Below are positions 14,471 through 23,309 of a stretch of 64,000 bases of DNA, piece after piece. Each line of letters opens with the position of its first letter. The stretch's first letter is position 1. The stretch is from assembly GCF_000725545.1 (NCBI RefSeq), contig NZ_JNZP01000015.1, positions 248,001-312,000 on the forward strand, written 5' to 3'. A program made the position numbers and the translations under genes. Source of the stretch: Streptomyces exfoliatus (GTDB lineage Bacteria; Actinomycetota; Actinomycetes; Streptomycetales; Streptomycetaceae). A model generated the notes under the pieces. That model saw nothing but the letters and a program-made list of their open reading frames with translations. It did no database searches and was not told the DNA's origin.

Positions 14471-15409
14471 TTACATCTTCGTGAGGATGTCCACGGCGAA
14501 CACCAGCGTGGAGCCCTTCGGAATACCCTGCTTCTCCTCGTTGCCGAACGCCTCGGACGGCGGGGCGACGATGAGGACGCGGCTGCCGATCTTCTTGCCG
14601 ACGAGACCGTCCTTGAGGCCCTTCAGCGTGAGCTGCGCGAGCGGGAAGTTCGCGGGCTTGCCGGTGGTGTACGTCGAGTCGAAGACCTTGCCGTCCTTCC
14701 ACAGGGCCGCCACGTAGTTCACGACGACCGTGTCGGTGGCCTTCACGGCCTCGCCCGTGGACTCGAGCACGTAGTTCGAGACGAGCTTGGACGGCGGGTC
14801 GGTCTTCGGCACGGTCAGGGTGGGCGCCTTGCCGTCGGTGTTCGTCCCGACCTTCGGCAGGTCCTTGTTGTCCTGGGCGACCGGGGTGCCGGTGGCGGAC
14901 TTCGGGATGGTGACCGACTTCAGGATGTCCACGACGAAGACGAGGGTGGCGTTGGGCTTGATCTCGCCCTGGCCCTGCGCGCCGTAACCGAGCTCCGGCG
15001 GGATGCCGATCTCGACGCGGCTGCCGACCTTCTGGCCTTCGAGGCCCTGGTCCCAGCCCTTGATGACCTGACCGGCGCCCAGCGTCAGGTCGAACGGCTG
15101 GCCGCGGTCGAAGCTGTTGTCGAAGGGTTTGGTGGAGTCCCAGGCCTGACCCAGGTAGTTCACCTGGAGCGCGTCGCCCTTCTTCGTCACCGGGCCCTTG
15201 CCCTCGCTGATGACGTTGACCTTCAGTTCCTTGGGCGGGGCGCCCTCGCCCTTGGCGAGGGTCGGCTTCTCCCCGAACTTCTGGCCCGCGGTGATGGCGG
15301 GCAGTCCGTTCGTCATCGAGGCGGAATCGGAGCCCTTGTCGTCGCTGCCGCACGCCGCTGTCGAGAGCAGCAGCAGTGGGACGACGAGAAGGCCGGCAAG
15401 TCGGCGCAC
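14471..15409 (-). CDS. Lipoprotein with two FKBP-type prolyl isomerase domains
   Basis: A 312-residue exported lipoprotein: signal peptide MRRLAGLLVVPLLLLSTAAC with lipobox cysteine at 20. FKBP domain 1 (about 75-165) has LQVNYLGQAWDSTKPFDNSF and GAGQVIKGWDQGLEGQKVGS. Domain 2 (about 215-312) has VVVNYVAALWKDGKVFDSTY and LKGLKDGLVGKKIGSRVLIV; its active-site GWD is replaced by LKD, so it may be less active or a chaperone module. It probably folds secreted proteins outside the membrane. GTG start with GAGGAAC upstream. First gene of the FKBP pair. Confidence 0.92.
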   Translation of the reverse strand: MRRLAGLLVVPLLLLSTAACGSDDKGSDSASMTNGLPAITAGQKFGEKPTLAKGEGAPPKELKVNVISEGKGPVTKKGDALQVNYLGQAWDSTKPFDNSFDRGQPFDLTLGAGQVIKGWDQGLEGQKVGSRVEIGIPPELGYGAQGQGEIKPNATLVFVVDILKSVTIPKSATGTPVAQDNKDLPKVGTNTDGKAPTLTVPKTDPPSKLVSNYVLESTGEAVKATDTVVVNYVAALWKDGKVFDSTYTTGKPANFPLAQLTLKGLKDGLVGKKIGSRVLIVAPPSEAFGNEEKQGIPKGSTLVFAVDILTKM

Positions 15410-15478
15410 GTGTTCCTCAGATCTCAGACGGCACAGTAGTTAATGCCGACACTCTAGGGGACCCTCCTGTCACGTCGA

Positions 15479-15507
15479 GGGCCCCGCACGCCAAACGTGC
15501 GGGGCCC
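15479..15507 (-). terminator. Terminator after pafA
   Basis: GGGCCCCGCACG (15479-15490) and CGTGCGGGGCCC (15496-15507) form a perfect 12-bp stem with loop CCAAA, 18 bp beyond the pafA stop. Confidence 0.88.
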
Positions 15508-15525
15508 ACGGCCGGTATGACCTGC

Positions 15526-16887
15526 TTACATTCCGGCGATCAGCTTTTCGACCCTGTCGTCGACGGAGCGGAACGGGTCCTTGCACAACACCGTGCGCTG
15601 TGCCTGGTCGTTCAGCTTGAGGTGGACCCAGTCGACGGTGAAGTCCCGCCGCTGCTCCTGGGCGCGGCGGATGAAGTCGCCGCGGAGCCGGGCCCGAGTG
15701 GTCTGCGGGGGCACCGACTTGCCCTCGAAGATCTTCATGTCGTTGCAGATCCGGGCCGCCTGCCCGTTCTTCTGCAGCAGGTAGTAGAGACCACGGCGAC
15801 GGTGGATGTCGTGGTACGCGAGGTCTATCTGCGCGACCCTCGGGTTCGACATGGTCATGTTGTGCTTGGCCCGGTAGCGCTCGATGAGCCGGTGCTTCAT
15901 GACCCAGTCGATCTCGGTCTCGATCCGGTCGAGCCGCTCGCTCTCGATCGCGTCGAGCGTGCGGCCCCACAGCTCCAGGACCTGGGCGACCGTGCCGGTC
16001 CTGATCCCCCGGCGGTCGACGAAGTCGACGGCCTTCTCGTAGTACTCGCGCTGGACCTCGAGCGCGGAGGCCTCCCGGCCGCTGGCGAGCCGGACCTTGC
16101 GCTGGCCGGTGATGTCGTGGCTGACCTCGCGGATGGCCCGGATGGGGTTCTCCAGGGTCAGGTCGCGCATCACCGTGCCCGCCTCGATCATGCGGAGCAC
16201 CAGGTCGGTGGCGCCGACCTTGAGCAGCATGGTGGTCTCGGACATGTTCGAGTCGCCGACGATGACGTGGAGCCTGCGGTAGCGCTCGGCGTCGGCGTGC
16301 GGCTCGTCCCGGGTGTTGATGATGGGCCGCGAGCGGGTGGTCGCGGAGCTGACGCCCTCCCAGATGTGCTCGGCACGCTGGGAGACGCAGAACACCGCGC
16401 CCCTGGGGGTCTGGAGGACCTTTCCCGCGCCGCAGATGAGCTGCCGGGTGACGAGGAACGGAATGAGGATGTCCGCGAGCCGGGAGAACTCTCCGTGCCG
16501 GGCGACGAGATAGTTCTCGTGGCACCCGTACGAGTTTCCGGCCGAGTCGGTGTTGTTCTTGAAGAGGTAGACGTCGCCCGCGATTCCCTCCTCGTGCAGG
16601 CGGCGTTCGGCGTCGACGAGAAGGCCTTCGAGAATGCGCTCGCCGGCCTTGTCGTGGGTGACCAGTTCGGTCACGTCGTCGCATTCCGGTGTGGCGTATT
16701 CCGGATGCGATCCCACGTCCAGGTACAGGCGGGCGCCGTTCCGCAGGAAGACATTGCTGCTGCGGCCCCATGACACGACACGGCGGAAGAGGTAGCGCGC
16801 CACTTCGTCAGGAGACAGTCGGCGCTGTCCCCTGAACGTGCACGTGACGCCGTACTCGTTCTCCAGCCCGAAAATGCGGCGGTCCAT
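15526..16887 (-). CDS. pafA: Pup--protein ligase PafA
   Basis: A 453-residue ligase that uses ATP to join the C-terminal glutamate of Pup to substrate lysines, marking proteins for the proteasome. The N-terminal FGLENEYGV carries the metal-binding glutamate, and Asp57 in [17 protein letters not shown] corresponds to the catalytic aspartate. [30 protein letters not shown] and [11 protein letters not shown] are shared with Dop, but the Dop-specific N-terminal loop is absent, which separates ligase from depupylase. No ribosome binding site precedes the ATG; a -10-like TAATGT ends 6 nt upstream, so the mRNA may be leaderless. Confidence 0.97.
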   Translation of the reverse strand: MDRRIFGLENEYGVTCTFRGQRRLSPDEVARYLFRRVVSWGRSSNVFLRNGARLYLDVGSHPEYATPECDDVTELVTHDKAGERILEGLLVDAERRLHEEGIAGDVYLFKNNTDSAGNSYGCHENYLVARHGEFSRLADILIPFLVTRQLICGAGKVLQTPRGAVFCVSQRAEHIWEGVSSATTRSRPIINTRDEPHADAERYRRLHVIVGDSNMSETTMLLKVGATDLVLRMIEAGTVMRDLTLENPIRAIREVSHDITGQRKVRLASGREASALEVQREYYEKAVDFVDRRGIRTGTVAQVLELWGRTLDAIESERLDRIETEIDWVMKHRLIERYRAKHNMTMSNPRVAQIDLAYHDIHRRRGLYYLLQKNGQAARICNDMKIFEGKSVPPQTTRARLRGDFIRRAQEQRRDFTVDWVHLKLNDQAQRTVLCKDPFRSVDDRVEKLIAGM

Positions 16888-16893
16888 GTCTGA

Positions 16894-16899
16894 ACATTA
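16894..16899 (-). promoter_or_regulatory. Candidate -10 element for leaderless pafA
   Basis: TAATGT on the minus strand ends 6 nt before the pafA ATG, which would place transcription start at the initiation codon. No Shine-Dalgarno sequence lies between. The -35 match is poor. Confidence 0.4.
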
Positions 16900-16956
16900 C
16901 GCCTGACGGCCGGTGCTGAAACCGGGTTGGACGTTCCCGTTTCGATCATTTTCCGA

Positions 16957-18237
16957 TCAGTGCGTGTTCTTTTCGCTGTGTACGGCCGTGGACGCGCCCG
17001 TACCGACGGCGTGTCGCGCGTCGGCCGCAGGCGTGTCGGAGCCCGTCGGCGCGTCGAGGACACGGCCGGTGGCCAGCAGGACGAGGAAGGCGACCAGGCC
17101 GCCCGCCCCGGCGACGGCGAACCCGGTGGCCGTCCCCGCGAGTTCGACGGCGGGGCCCGCCGCGGCGGAGCCGAGGGCCGAGCCGACGCCGAAGGTGGTG
17201 ACGAGCCAGGAGAAGGCCTCGGTCACCGTGCCGCGCGGCGCGTGCCGGTCCACCACGATGAACGCGCAGGCGAGGGCGGGCGCCAGGAACACGCCGGCGA
17301 GGACCGAGAGCCCGGTCATGGCGACGGGGCCGGGCGTGAGCACGAGCGGCAGGTAACAGACGGCGAGGAGCAGGACGAGGACGCGCAGCCGCCGCTCGGG
17401 CGCTCCGGCCCACGGCCGGGCGCCGTAGACGACACCGCCGAGGAGCGCGCCGAGCCCGAGGGCGGCCATCAGCCAGCCGTAGACGGACGGGCTGCCCCGG
17501 TCGTCGGCGTACGCGACGGCGGCGACGGTGATGGAGCCCAGCGCGAGGCCGACGAAGAAGAAGGACCCGAGCAGGGCGAGCAGCCCCGGAGAGCGCAAAG
17601 CGCCCAGCCAGTGCGCCTCCCGGGACGCCGAGCGCCAGGCGCGGGAGGGCTCGGAGAGGACGACGGCGAGGGCGCCGAGGACTCCGAGGAGGTTGATGAC
17701 GAGGAGGGCGGCGGCGGGCGACCAGAGGGAGACGAGGAGGGTCAGCAGCAGCGGGCCGACGGTGAACATGACCTCCTGCGCGACGGCGTCGAGCGCGTAC
17801 GCCCGGTGGACCCGGTCCTCGCGGCCCAGGACGCTCGGCCACAGGGCGCGCAGCCCGCCCTCCAGGGGCGGGGTGAAGAGGCCGGCCAGGACGACGGCGA
17901 CGTAGGCGAGTGCGAGGTGCCCGATGCCGGTGAGCGCGAGGAGGGCCATGCCGAGGGCGGAGAGGACCGCGGCGGGGAGCTGGACGCGGGGCTGGCCCTT
18001 GAGGTCGACGGCGCGGCCGAGGAGGGGCTGGCCTACGGCGGTGGCGACGCCGTAGGCGGCGATGAGACCGCCGGCGAGGGTGTAGCTGCCGCCCTGGTCG
18101 CGGACGAAGAGGGTGAGCGCGATGGGGCCGGTGCCGTTGGGCAGACGCCCGACGAGGGTTCCGGCCAGCAGGCGGGCGGCGTGCGGCGCCCGGAGTATGT
18201 CGAGATAGCCGCCGTGTGCCGGTGCCTCGGTGGCCAT
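16957..18237 (-). CDS. MFS transporter
   Basis: A 426-residue major facilitator with about twelve hydrophobic segments and the inter-helix loop GRAVDLKGQPRVQ near residue 75, equivalent to the MFS signature between helices 2 and 3. The protein looks like an efflux or solute/H+ antiporter; the substrate cannot be told. ATG with GGGAGGGGAG upstream. It is divergent from a LacI-family gene, and a 25-bp palindromic operator sits 36 bp from its start. Loss of repressor binding on ligand capture would induce it, so the ligand of that regulator is probably the transported compound. Confidence 0.88.
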   Translation of the reverse strand: MATEAPAHGGYLDILRAPHAARLLAGTLVGRLPNGTGPIALTLFVRDQGGSYTLAGGLIAAYGVATAVGQPLLGRAVDLKGQPRVQLPAAVLSALGMALLALTGIGHLALAYVAVVLAGLFTPPLEGGLRALWPSVLGREDRVHRAYALDAVAQEVMFTVGPLLLTLLVSLWSPAAALLVINLLGVLGALAVVLSEPSRAWRSASREAHWLGALRSPGLLALLGSFFFVGLALGSITVAAVAYADDRGSPSVYGWLMAALGLGALLGGVVYGARPWAGAPERRLRVLVLLLAVCYLPLVLTPGPVAMTGLSVLAGVFLAPALACAFIVVDRHAPRGTVTEAFSWLVTTFGVGSALGSAAAGPAVELAGTATGFAVAGAGGLVAFLVLLATGRVLDAPTGSDTPAADARHAVGTGASTAVHSEKNTH

Positions 18238-18272
18238 GTGGTCTCCCCTCCCTCGGATCCCACCGAGGTTTT

Positions 18273-18297
18273 ACGTATAACGTCCGACGTCATACGT
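18273..18297. promoter_or_regulatory. Palindromic LacI-family operator
   Basis: Half-sites ACGTATAACGT (18273-18283) and ACGTCATACGT (18287-18297), separated by CCG, are inverted copies matching at 10 of 11 positions. It lies in the divergent gap between the MFS and LacI-type genes. Confidence 0.8.
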
Positions 18298-18357
18298 ACC
18301 ATGACGGCTGTACGCGGGTCCACCCCGCGCCCAGGAACCGTCGACGCGGAGGCTTGT

Positions 18358-19377
18358 GTGCACACCCCGGAACCGATCGGCGGCGCCCGCCCCACCAGCC
18401 GGGACGTGGCGCGTGCCGCGGGGGTCTCCCAGGCCACCGTCTCCCTGGTCCTCGGTGACAAATGGCGCGGCCGGGTGTCGGAGCGCACCGCCGAGGCCGT
18501 ACGGGAGACCGCCCGGAGTCTCGGCTACCGGCCCAACCTCGCCGCGCGCAACCTCCGGCTCGGTCGTACCAGGACCGCGCTCCTCGTCGTCCCGGCCCTC
18601 ACCAACGAGTTCTTCGCGCACGTCCACACGGGCGCGGCCGCCGCGGCGGCGGCGCACGGGTTCGGCGTCGTCCTCTACCCCTCCCCCGACGGCCTGGGGC
18701 CCGCCCGTGACCCCTTCGCCTCCGCGCAGGCCGCCCTGGACGGGGTGATCGCCTCCTCGATGGCGACCGACGCCCTGGAGGCCTTCCGGGGCAGCGACCT
18801 CCCGCTCGTCATGCTCGACAGCGATCCGGCCGACGCCGGCGCCGCCGCCCATGTGAACCTCGACGTCGCCGACGGGATGCGCCGGGTGACCGACCACCTG
18901 CTCGGTCTCGGGCACCGCGGCTTCCTGCACCTGGCGTCCGCCGCGCCGTCCTGGACCTTCGACGTGCGGGCCGCGACGCTCGCCCACGCCCTGCGCGGCA
19001 CGGACGTGCGCACCGTGCGGTCGCCGCTGAACGTCGTGGCCGCGGGGGAGGCCGCGGAACGTGCCCTCGCCGCCGCGGGACCCCGGCCCACGGCGGTGAT
19101 CTGCGACGACGACATCCTCGCGGTCGGCGTCTGCAAGGCCGCGCGCCGGCTCGGTCTGCGGGTTCCCGAGGACCTGTCGGTCACGGGCTTCGACGACATG
19201 GCCCTGGCGACCGTGGTCGAACCGGAGCTCACCACCGTGCGGCTGCCCGCGGAGGAGTTCGGCCGACGGGGCATGGAGGCCCTCCTCGCCGTTCTCGCGG
19301 GCGAACGGCCGCCCTCGCTCACCCTTCCCGTCACCCTGGTGCCCCGGGGCTCCTCGGGGCCCGCACCGGCCTCCTGA
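18358..19377 (+). CDS. LacI-family transcriptional regulator
   Basis: A 339-residue repressor. The HTH is TSRDVARAAGVSQATVSLVLGDKW (residues about 14-37), followed by hinge helix RPNLAARNLRLG and a periplasmic-binding-protein-like ligand domain (TRTALLVVPALTNEFFAHVHTGA; ICDDDILAVGVCKAARRLGLRVPEDLSVTGFDD). The GTG start at 18358 has GGAGG 6 nt upstream; an upstream in-frame ATG at 18301 overlaps the operator region and is unlikely. It is divergent from the MFS exporter and probably represses it and itself through the 18273 operator. It is followed by a bidirectional terminator shared with prcA. Confidence 0.93.
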   Translation: MHTPEPIGGARPTSRDVARAAGVSQATVSLVLGDKWRGRVSERTAEAVRETARSLGYRPNLAARNLRLGRTRTALLVVPALTNEFFAHVHTGAAAAAAAHGFGVVLYPSPDGLGPARDPFASAQAALDGVIASSMATDALEAFRGSDLPLVMLDSDPADAGAAAHVNLDVADGMRRVTDHLLGLGHRGFLHLASAAPSWTFDVRAATLAHALRGTDVRTVRSPLNVVAAGEAAERALAAAGPRPTAVICDDDILAVGVCKAARRLGLRVPEDLSVTGFDDMALATVVEPELTTVRLPAEEFGRRGMEALLAVLAGERPPSLTLPVTLVPRGSSGPAPAS

Positions 19378-19387
19378 GGCGGAAACG

Positions 19388-19433
19388 CCGGAGGGGCCCC
19401 GGTCCGCTCGCGCGTGGACCGGAGCCCCTCCGG
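19388..19433. terminator. Bidirectional terminator between LacI-type gene and prcA
   Basis: CCGGAGGGGC (19388-19397) pairs with GCCCCTCCGG (19424-19433), and inner CCGGTCC/GGACCGG continues the stem. It lies between convergent stop codons 66 bp apart. Confidence 0.85.
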
Positions 19434-19443
19434 GCACCGTCGA

Positions 19444-20196
19444 CTACTCCTCCGGAGCCTCGTCCGAGGGCTCGTCCGTCTTCGTCACCGCCGCGTTGTC
19501 CGCCTGCATGAGGCGGGACAGCTGCCGGCCGACGATCCGCTTGAACTTGCGCTGCTGCGGACGCGTACGGTCCAGGACCGCCACCTCCAGGCGCTCCGCG
19601 GGGATCTCCCGCTCGGTGCCGTTGGTGTCCCGCGACAGCGCCTGCACGGCCAGCTTCAGGGCCTCGGCGAGCGACATGCCGTCCCGGTGCCGCTGGTCCA
19701 GGAAGGAGCTGATCTGCTCCGCGTTCCCGCCGACCGCGACCGAGCCGTGCTCGTCGACGATCGAGCCGTCGTGCGGCAGCCGGTAGATCTGGTCGCCCTC
19801 CGGCTCGGTGCCGACCTCGGCGACGACCAGCTCCACCTCGTACGGCTTCTCCCCCGCGCTGGAGAAGATCGTGCCGAGCGTCTGGGCGTAGACGTTGGCC
19901 AGGCCGCGCGCGGTGACGTCGTCCCGGTCGTAGGTGTAGCCCCGCAGGTCGGCGTAGCGCACGCCGCCGATGCGGAGGTTCTCGTACTCGTTGTACTTGC
20001 CGGCGGCGGCGAAGCCGATCCGGTCGTAGATCTCGCTGAACTTGTGCAGTGCGCGCGACGGGTTCTCGCCGACGAAGACGATCCCGTCGGTGTACTGGAG
20101 GACGACAAGGCTGCGTCCCCGGGCGATGCCCTTGCGGGCGTACTCCGCCCGGTCGGCCATGGCCTGTTGGGGTGAGACGTAGAACGGAGTGGACAC
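19444..20196 (-). CDS. prcA: 20S proteasome alpha subunit PrcA
   Basis: A 250-residue alpha subunit forming the outer rings of the proteasome core. It begins [23 protein letters not shown], the gating N-terminus of actinobacterial PrcA, and contains [38 protein letters not shown]. The C-terminal 30 residues are acidic and disordered. GTG start. It lies 46 nt downstream of prcB in the order dop-pup-prcB-prcA. The outer face of its ring is where the ARC ATPase docks through its C-terminal QYL tail. Confidence 0.97.
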   Translation of the reverse strand: MSTPFYVSPQQAMADRAEYARKGIARGRSLVVLQYTDGIVFVGENPSRALHKFSEIYDRIGFAAAGKYNEYENLRIGGVRYADLRGYTYDRDDVTARGLANVYAQTLGTIFSSAGEKPYEVELVVAEVGTEPEGDQIYRLPHDGSIVDEHGSVAVGGNAEQISSFLDQRHRDGMSLAEALKLAVQALSRDTNGTEREIPAERLEVAVLDRTRPQQRKFKRIVGRQLSRLMQADNAAVTKTDEPSDEAPEE

Positions 20197-20242
20197 CGGC
20201 GGTCCGTCCCTTTCTTCTGGGCTTCTACAGGGCGACGAGTGG

Positions 20243-21082
20243 TCAGAGCAGGGCGGCGCGCGGCCCGTCGGGCTGCTCGAGGCGCCGCTCGGTGACCGAC
20301 CGGGCGAGCCCGGAGGACTCTTCCTCGCTGAGCCTGCGGAAACCCTCCTCGGTGATGACGGTGACGATCGGGAAGATCCGGCGGGCCATGTCGGGGCCGC
20401 CGGTCGCCGAATCGTCGTCCGCCGCGTCGTACAGCGCCTGCACGACCAGGGTCGTGGCCTGCTGCTCGTCGAGGTCGGCCCGGTAGAGCTTCTTCATCGA
20501 CCCGCGCGCGAAGATCGAGCCGGAGCCGGTGGCGGCGAAGCCGTGCTCCTCGGAGCGGCCGCCGGTCACGTCGTAGGAGAAGATCCGGCCCTTCTCCTTG
20601 CTCTCGTCCCAGCCCGCGAAGAGCGGTACGACGGCGAGCCCCTGCATGGCCATGCCGAGGTTGCCGCGGATCATGGTGGAGAGACGGTTCGCCTTGCCTT
20701 CCAGGGAGAGCGTCGCGCCCTCCACCTTCTCGAAGTGCTCCAGCTCCAGCTGGAAGAGCTTGACCATCTCCACGGCGAGACCGGCGGTGCCGGCGATGCC
20801 GACGGCGGAGAACTCGTCGGCCGGGAAGACCTTCTCGATGTCCCGCTGCGCGATCATGTTGCCCATGGTGGCCCGCCGGTCACCGGCGAGGACGACCCCG
20901 CCGGGGAAGGTGGCCGCCACGATGGTGGTGCCGTGCGGGGCCTCGACGACCCCCTCCGGCAGCTTCCGTCCGCCGGGAAGCATCTCCGGCGAGTGCGCCG
21001 CCAGGAAGTCGAGGAACGAGGACGAGCCCGGCGTCAGGAAGGCCGCCGGCAGACGCCCGGTGCTACGAGGGTTGGCTTCCAC
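20243..21082 (-). CDS. prcB: 20S proteasome beta subunit PrcB (propeptide form)
   Basis: A 279-residue precursor of the proteolytic subunit. The first 51 residues ([20 protein letters not shown]... to APHG) are a propeptide removed autocatalytically, exposing Thr52 of [21 protein letters not shown] as the nucleophile. Conserved Asp and Lys follow in [20 protein letters not shown], and [13 protein letters not shown] and [15 protein letters not shown] are also typical. The GTG at 21082 has GGAAGGAA upstream. Pup lies 161 bp upstream behind a strong hairpin, so prcBA may be transcribed partly from its own promoter. Confidence 0.97.
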   Translation of the reverse strand: MEANPRSTGRLPAAFLTPGSSSFLDFLAAHSPEMLPGGRKLPEGVVEAPHGTTIVAATFPGGVVLAGDRRATMGNMIAQRDIEKVFPADEFSAVGIAGTAGLAVEMVKLFQLELEHFEKVEGATLSLEGKANRLSTMIRGNLGMAMQGLAVVPLFAGWDESKEKGRIFSYDVTGGRSEEHGFAATGSGSIFARGSMKKLYRADLDEQQATTLVVQALYDAADDDSATGGPDMARRIFPIVTVITEEGFRRLSEEESSGLARSVTERRLEQPDGPRAALL

Positions 21083-21180
21083 GCGATTCCTTCCGGGTGG
21101 GAGAGTCGGCCAGCCGTGGGAAGCGCCGGCCGATCTTGGATGCTGTGCACGGACCTTACCCGTGCCACCGCTTGTCATCC

Positions 21181-21218
21181 GTCCCCGGAGCCACGGCTTT
21201 GTTCCGGGCTCCGGGGAC
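21181..21218 (-). terminator. Hairpin between pup and prcB
   Basis: GTCCCCGGAGCC (21181-21192) and GGCTCCGGGGAC (21207-21218) form a perfect 12-bp stem, beginning 26 bp past the pup stop. It probably terminates or attenuates dop-pup transcription before prcBA. Confidence 0.8.
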
Positions 21219-21243
21219 GGAGGACGACAGGTGCGCGAGGCGG

Positions 21244-21456
21244 CTACTCGCCGCCCTTCTGGACGAAGGACCGCACGAAGTCCTCGGCGTTCTCCTCGAG
21301 TACGTCGTCGATCTCGTCCAGAACGGAGTCCACGTCCTCGCTCAGCTTCTCCTGGCGCTCCTGGAGGTCGGAGCTCGCCTCCGTGGTGGTCTCCTCGACC
21401 TCCTCCGTGGAACGCGTCGCCTTCTGCTGTCCGCCGCCGGTGTCCTTGGTCGCCAT
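21244..21456 (-). CDS. pup: Prokaryotic ubiquitin-like protein Pup, ending in Gly-Gly-Glu
   Basis: A 70-residue intrinsically disordered modifier that is conjugated to lysines to direct proteins to the proteasome. It begins [16 protein letters not shown], and the C-terminal half [21 protein letters not shown] is the helix that binds the ARC coiled coil. The last residues are QKGGE, encoded directly (GGC GGC GAG TAG), so this Pup is ligation-competent without deamidation. ATG 21456 fits the family; the frame is open further upstream. Order is dop-pup-prcB-prcA. Confidence 0.97.
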   Translation of the reverse strand: MATKDTGGGQQKATRSTEEVEETTTEASSDLQERQEKLSEDVDSVLDEIDDVLEENAEDFVRSFVQKGGE

Positions 21457-21616
21457 ATCCCTCACCCCGCTCGAAATCGGCCCGCTCGGTTGAGTCCGTA
21501 CAAGATCAGACCCTATCGGTCGGGTCTGATTTCGGCCCCGCAGTTTCCACAACGCCCGGGCACTGTTTCCATGATTCCCAGTGCCGGGGCATTTCAGGCC
21601 CGTGCCGGGCCCCCGA

Positions 21617-23128
21617 TCAGCCGCCGGAGAGCACGCGCACCAGCTCCTCGGCCGTGCGGCAGCGGTCCAGGAGCGCCTTGACGTGCTCCTTCGTGCCCCG
21701 CAGCGGCTCCAGGGTCGGTACGCGCTGGAGCGAGTCCCGGCCGGGCAGGTCGAAGATCACCGAGTCCCAGGAGGCCGCGGCGACGTCGTCGGCGTACTGC
21801 TCCAGGCAGCGGCCGCGGAAGTAGGCCCTGGTGTCCTCGGGGGGCGCCGTCTCGGCCCGCTCCACGTCGGACTCGTCCAGGAGCCGCTTCATGCGCCCGC
21901 GGGCCGCCAAACGGTTGTACAGGCCCTTCTCGGGGCGCACGTCCGCGTACTGGAGGTCCACGAGATGCAGCCGTGGCGCGTCCCAGTCCAGGCCGTCCCG
22001 CCGCCGGTAGCCCTCCATGAGCTCCCTCTTGGCGATCCAGTCGAGCTCGCCGGCCAGGCTCATGGGGTCGTTCTCGAGCCGGTTGAGGGTGTCCTCCCAG
22101 CGGATCAGGACGTCCTTGGTCTGCTCGTCCGCGTCCGAGCCGTACCGCTCCTCCACGTACTTCCTGGCCAGCTCGAAGTACTCCATCTGAAGCTGCACGG
22201 CCGTGAGTGTCCGGCCGCTGCGGAGCGTGACGAGGTACTGGAGCGTCGGGTCGTGGGAGACCTGGTGGAGTGTGCGCACGGGCTGGTCGACGGCCAGGTC
22301 GACGGTGATGAACCCGTCCTCGATCATCGACAGGACCAGCGCGGTGGTGCCGAGCTTGAGATAGGTCGAGATCTCGGAGAGGTTCGCGTCACCGATGATC
22401 ACGTGCAGCCGGCGGTACCTCTCGGCGTCGGCGTGCGGCTCGTCCCTGGTGTTGATGATGGGCCGCTTGAGGGTGGTCTCCAGACCCACCTCGACCTCGA
22501 AGTAGTCGGCGCGCTGGCTGATCTGGAAGCCGTCCGCGCGTCCGTCCTGGCCGATGCCGACCCGGCCCGCGCCGGTCACGACCTGGCGGGAGACGAAGAA
22601 GGGGGTGAGGTGGCGCACGATGTCCGAGAAGGGGGTCTCCCGCTTCATCAGGTAGTTCTCGTGCGTGCCGTAGGAGGCGCCCTTGTTGTCGGTGTTGTTC
22701 TTGTAGAGGTGGATGGGCTGCGCCCCGGGGAGCTGGGCGGCCCGCTCGGCGGCCTCCGCCATGATCCGCTCGCCGGCCTTGTCCCAGAGGACGGCGTCGC
22801 GCGGGTTGGTGACCTCGGGCGAGCTGTACTCGGGGTGGGCGTGGTCCACGTAGAGGCGGGCGCCGTTGGTGAGGATGACGTTGGCGAGGCCGATGTCCTC
22901 GTCGGTGAGCTGGCTGGAGTCGGCGGCCTCGCGGGCGAGGTCGAAGCCGCGGGCGTCCCGCAGCGGGTTCTCCTCCTCGAAGTCCCAGCGGGCGCGGCGC
23001 GCCCGGTGCATCGCCGCCGCGTAGGCGTTGACGATCTGGGACGAGGTGAGCATGGCATTGGCGTTCGGATGTCCCGGGACGGAGATCCCGTACTCCGTCT
23101 CGATGCCCATTACTCGCCGTACGGTCAT
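21617..23128 (-). CDS. dop: Depupylase/deamidase Dop
   Basis: A 503-residue homologue of PafA that removes Pup from proteins and, where Pup ends in Gln, deamidates it. It begins [16 protein letters not shown] with metal-binding glutamates. The Dop-specific loop of about 40 residues ([31 protein letters not shown], about 44-74) is present. Asp95 in [16 protein letters not shown] is the catalytic aspartate. ATG with AAGGAGGG upstream. Because the Pup here already ends in Glu, depupylation is probably the only needed activity. It lies 160 nt upstream of pup. Confidence 0.96.
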   Translation of the reverse strand: MTVRRVMGIETEYGISVPGHPNANAMLTSSQIVNAYAAAMHRARRARWDFEEENPLRDARGFDLAREAADSSQLTDEDIGLANVILTNGARLYVDHAHPEYSSPEVTNPRDAVLWDKAGERIMAEAAERAAQLPGAQPIHLYKNNTDNKGASYGTHENYLMKRETPFSDIVRHLTPFFVSRQVVTGAGRVGIGQDGRADGFQISQRADYFEVEVGLETTLKRPIINTRDEPHADAERYRRLHVIIGDANLSEISTYLKLGTTALVLSMIEDGFITVDLAVDQPVRTLHQVSHDPTLQYLVTLRSGRTLTAVQLQMEYFELARKYVEERYGSDADEQTKDVLIRWEDTLNRLENDPMSLAGELDWIAKRELMEGYRRRDGLDWDAPRLHLVDLQYADVRPEKGLYNRLAARGRMKRLLDESDVERAETAPPEDTRAYFRGRCLEQYADDVAAASWDSVIFDLPGRDSLQRVPTLEPLRGTKEHVKALLDRCRTAEELVRVLSGG

Positions 23129-23264
23129 GCGGCCCTCCTTGCCCGGCGGCGCTCACTGTGCGCGACTCGGCGGTACCGATGAGCCTAGAGCGGCTCCGCG
23201 CTGGTGGGGAGATCTGTCGCGTATTTCCCTGTGATGCCGGGGGAAATGCTGGATGGAATGCGTC

Positions 23265-23299
23265 GGCTGCGGATACCCGGTTTCCGGGCATCCGCAGCC
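23265..23299 (-). terminator. Terminator after arc
   Basis: GGCTGCGGAT (23265-23274) and ATCCGCAGCC (23290-23299) pair, with inner CCCGG-TTT-CCGGG. It begins 10 bp past the arc stop and precedes dop by about 135 bp. Confidence 0.85.
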
Positions 23300-23309
23300 G
23301 GTGGGCGTT

